From the NCBI GenBank assembly GCA_046160725.1, contig JBJXHB010000052.1:1-8762 (forward strand): a stretch of 8,762 nucleotides of DNA. Reading direction: 5' to 3'. Source of the DNA: JBJXHB01 sp046160725 (GTDB lineage: Bacteria; Pseudomonadota; Gammaproteobacteria; Burkholderiales; Burkholderiaceae_C). The notes beneath the pieces are model-generated. The model was not told the DNA's origin and did not search any database. It saw nothing but the letters and a program-made list of their open reading frames with translations. Shown here piece after piece: positions 7,117 to 8,762 of this stretch (positions are counted from its first letter, which is position 1; every line of letters starts with the position of its first letter). Both the position numbers and the translations under genes were made by a program.

Positions 7117-7129
7117 CAATATCCCTTGA

Positions 7130-7159
7130 TTGACGCCGTGCGGGCGCCTCGCCTACAGT
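7130..7159 (+). promoter_or_regulatory. Probable sigma-70 promoter of the GH1-GH16 operon
   Basis: TTGACG (7130-7135, 5 of 6 to the -35 consensus) and TACAGT (7154-7159, 4 of 6 to the -10) are 18 bases apart in the 64-base gap between the regulator and GH1. Transcription would begin near 7165-7168, in the middle of the operator. Confidence 0.5.
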
Positions 7160-7178
7160 GTGAAAGCGCTTTCACACT
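7157..7178. promoter_or_regulatory. Perfect 22-bp LacI-family operator
   Basis: The half-site AGTGTGAAAGC is followed directly by its exact reverse complement GCTTTCACACT. The core TGAAAGCGCTTTCA, with a central CG step, is the classical LacI/GalR operator form. It overlaps the predicted -10 hexamer and start point and ends two bases before the GH1 ATG, so bound repressor should block RNA polymerase. I found no second copy in the window, including upstream of the regulator, so there is no sign here of autoregulation. Confidence 0.92.
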
Positions 7179-7180
7179 CT

Positions 7181-8548
7181 ATGAGCCCGCTGATCGATCC
7201 CCCGCACGCCTTTCCGCCGCACTTCGTGTGGGGCGTGGCCACCAGTTCGTACCAGATCGAAGGCGCCGCCGCTCGTGATGGCAAGGGCCCGTCCATCTGG
7301 GACCAGTTCTGCAGCCGGCCCGGCGCCATCGCCGATGGCACCAACGGTGACGTGGCATGCGACCACTACAACCGCTGGCAGGAGGACCTGGACCTGATCG
7401 CGGGCCTCGGGGTGGATGCCTATCGCTTCTCGGTGTCATGGCCGCGGGTGCAGCCGCTCGGACATGGCGCCTGGAACCCGACCGGCCTGGATTTCTACGA
7501 CCGCTTGGTCGACGGCCTCCTGCAGCGCGGGATCAAACCCTACCTCACGCTGAACCATTGGGACCTGCCCGCCGCGCTGCAGGAGCGCGGCGGCTGGGCC
7601 GGGCGCGACACCGTGCAGCGCTTCGTGGACTACGCCCTGGGCATCCAGGCCCGGCTGGGCGACCGACTGGCGGCGGTGACGACCCACAACGAGCCCTGGG
7701 TCATCGCCACCATGGGGCACGAATGGGGCGTGTTCGCGCCGGGGCTCAGGAGCCGCGCGACGGCGGTGCAGGTCTCGCATCATCTGTTGCTGAGCCACGG
7801 GCTGGCGGTGCAGGCGCTGCGTGCGGCCGGCAGCCGCGCCCAGCTGGGCATGGTGCTCAACCTGGCGCCGGTCCATGCCGCCACGGACAGCGGGGCAGAC
7901 CTGGCGCAGGCCCGCCTGGACGATGGCCGCCTGGTGCGCTGGTACATGGACCCGTTGTTCCATGCCCGCTACCCCACCGATGTGCTGGAGCATCTGGGTG
8001 CGGACGCACCGCGCATCGAGCCGGGTGACATGGCGGCCATCGCCACGCCGATGGACTTCCTGGGCATCAACTACTACTCACGCTCGGTGGCCAGTGCCGA
8101 CGGCTCCTGGCAGGCCGGCGCCAGCGGCCTGAACCTGACCGACATGGGCTGGGAGATCTACCCGTCCGGGCTGACCGAGCTGCTGCTGCGCCTGCATCGC
8201 GACTGGCCGGTGCCACCGCTTTACGTCAAGGAGAACGGCGCCGCCTTCCGCGACGAATACCGGGACGGCCGGGTGCCGGACAGCGAGCGCACGGCCTACC
8301 TGGCGGCCCACATTGCCGCCGTGGGCGACGCCGTCGCGCAGGGCGTGCCGATGGCGGGCTACATGGTTTGGAGCCTGCTGGACAACTTCGAATGGGCCTC
8401 GGGCCATGCCAAGCGCTTCGGCATCGTGCACGTGGACTACGCCAGCCAGCGGCGCACACCGAAGGACAGCGCCCTGTGGTACCGCGCATTCCTGCAGCGC
8501 CAGCATGCGGCCAGGGCCGCCCCGGCGCCCGCGATCGAGGCCGCCTGA
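7181..8548 (+). CDS. GH1 family beta-glucosidase
   Basis: The 455-residue product is a complete GH1 (beta/alpha)8 barrel. FPPHFVWGVATSSYQIEGA opens the fold, NHWDLP gives the conserved His-Trp pair, THNEPW carries the acid/base Glu171, YVKENGAAF carries the nucleophile Glu351, and WSLLDNFEWASG is the late aglycone/glycone-site block. It hydrolyses terminal beta-linked glucose from cello- or laminari-oligosaccharides or beta-glucosides. There is no signal peptide, so it should act in the cytoplasm on imported sugars. I chose the ATG at 7181 because the fold begins there; the frame is open upstream to a TTG at 7130, but that would put the promoter and operator inside the coding region. There is no Shine-Dalgarno before 7181 because the operator fills that space. 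The GH16 gene follows after 44 bases. Confidence 0.95.
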   Translation: MSPLIDPPHAFPPHFVWGVATSSYQIEGAAARDGKGPSIWDQFCSRPGAIADGTNGDVACDHYNRWQEDLDLIAGLGVDAYRFSVSWPRVQPLGHGAWNPTGLDFYDRLVDGLLQRGIKPYLTLNHWDLPAALQERGGWAGRDTVQRFVDYALGIQARLGDRLAAVTTHNEPWVIATMGHEWGVFAPGLRSRATAVQVSHHLLLSHGLAVQALRAAGSRAQLGMVLNLAPVHAATDSGADLAQARLDDGRLVRWYMDPLFHARYPTDVLEHLGADAPRIEPGDMAAIATPMDFLGINYYSRSVASADGSWQAGASGLNLTDMGWEIYPSGLTELLLRLHRDWPVPPLYVKENGAAFRDEYRDGRVPDSERTAYLAAHIAAVGDAVAQGVPMAGYMVWSLLDNFEWASGHAKRFGIVHVDYASQRRTPKDSALWYRAFLQRQHAARAAPAPAIEAA

Positions 8549-8577
8549 CATGGCCGCCGCCCGGATGCAAGCCCCCC

Positions 8578-8586
8578 AAGGAGGAG
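8578..8586 (+). promoter_or_regulatory. Strong ribosome-binding site of the GH16 gene
   Basis: AAGGAGGAG ends six bases before the ATG at 8593 and is close to a full anti-16S match. It fixes the GH16 start and contrasts with the GH1 gene upstream, which has none. Confidence 0.85.
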
Positions 8587-8592
8587 AGTGAC

Positions 8593-8762
8593 ATGCCCAA
8601 GGCAAGCCGGCGCAAGGGCTGGAAGCTCATCTGGCACGACGAGTTCGATGGCCGCGAGGTCGACCGCACGAAGTGGGACTTCGACATCGGCAACGGGTTC
8701 TTCAACTACGACAGCAACACCTGGATTTCCGGGTGGGGCAACAACGAACTCCAGTACTACAC
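8593..8762 (+). CDS. GH16 family beta-glucanase (5' part, cut by window edge)
   Basis: Only the first 56 codons are inside the window. WKLIWHDEFDG (residues 10-20), TKWDFDIGNGF (27-36) and WGNNELQYY (48-56) are the opening blocks of GH16 laminarinase/lichenase-type enzymes, which cut beta-1,3 or mixed beta-1,3-1,4 glucans inside the chain. The catalytic E-x-D-x-x-E motif would lie beyond the edge, so activity cannot be judged. The protein starts MPKASRRKGWK directly before the domain, with no signal peptide, and the upstream in-frame codons offer no ATG or GTG start. It follows GH1 by 44 bases on the same strand and is probably cotranscribed from the operator-controlled promoter. Confidence 0.9.
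   Translation, partial: MPKASRRKGWKLIWHDEFDGREVDRTKWDFDIGNGFFNYDSNTWISGWGNNELQYY

Noticed and set aside
5647..7119. 490-codon minus-strand open frame opposite the end of acnB and the LacI gene
   Set aside because: Shadow frame covering two well-recognised plus-strand genes; no domain or start signal.
7130..7180. TTG start extending the GH1 protein by 17 residues
   Set aside because: It would place the promoter and the perfect operator in the coding region and adds residues absent from the usual GH1 start; the ATG at 7181 fits the fold.

Overview
The window is GC-rich and carries ordinary single-copy bacterial genes. A DUF4394 exoprotein ending in a PEP-CTERM tail, an AcnB-type aconitase, an AbrB/PIN toxin-antitoxin pair and a LacI-GH1-GH16 sugar locus together suggest a Gram-negative proteobacterium. 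Burkholderiales (Roseateles/Mitsuaria-like) is my best guess. It rests on the PEP-CTERM tail style and codon use, not on any marker gene.

Layout. Bases 1-916 (minus) hold the 5' part of a secreted DUF4394/PEP-CTERM gene that runs off the left edge. Bases 1019-2539 (minus) encode a secreted 506-residue protein with N-terminal DM9-like lectin sequence and four tandem repeats of about 55-60 residues, each with exactly four cysteines. A 152-base divergent spacer (2540-2691) holds a near-perfect 21-bp palindrome and leads into a vapBC-type operon on the plus strand (2692-3356; stop and start overlap as TGATG). Thirty-nine bases later comes acnB (3396-5987), full length with its iron-sulfur cysteines intact. 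After 58 bases come a LacI-family regulator (6046-7116), a GH1 beta-glucosidase (7181-8548) and the start of a GH16 endo-glucanase (8593 to the right edge).

How the parts work together. LacI-GH1-GH16 reads as a beta-glucan (laminarin or mixed-linkage glucan) utilisation locus: GH16 cuts the chain and GH1 trims oligosaccharides to glucose. A perfect 22-bp LacI-type operator lies over the predicted transcription start of GH1, two bases before its ATG, so the LacI protein next door is the natural repressor. The secreted DM9/repeat protein may bind glycans at the cell surface, but nothing ties it directly to the glucan locus. acnB is a TCA-cycle housekeeping gene that happens to sit downstream of the toxin-antitoxin pair.

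I see no RNA genes, insertion sequences, CRISPR arrays or attachment sites. No completely new system is evident. The most unusual items are the DM9-plus-repeat protein, the operator/start-codon arrangement at GH1, the GH16 start without a signal peptide, and the absence of a visible promoter between vapC and acnB.
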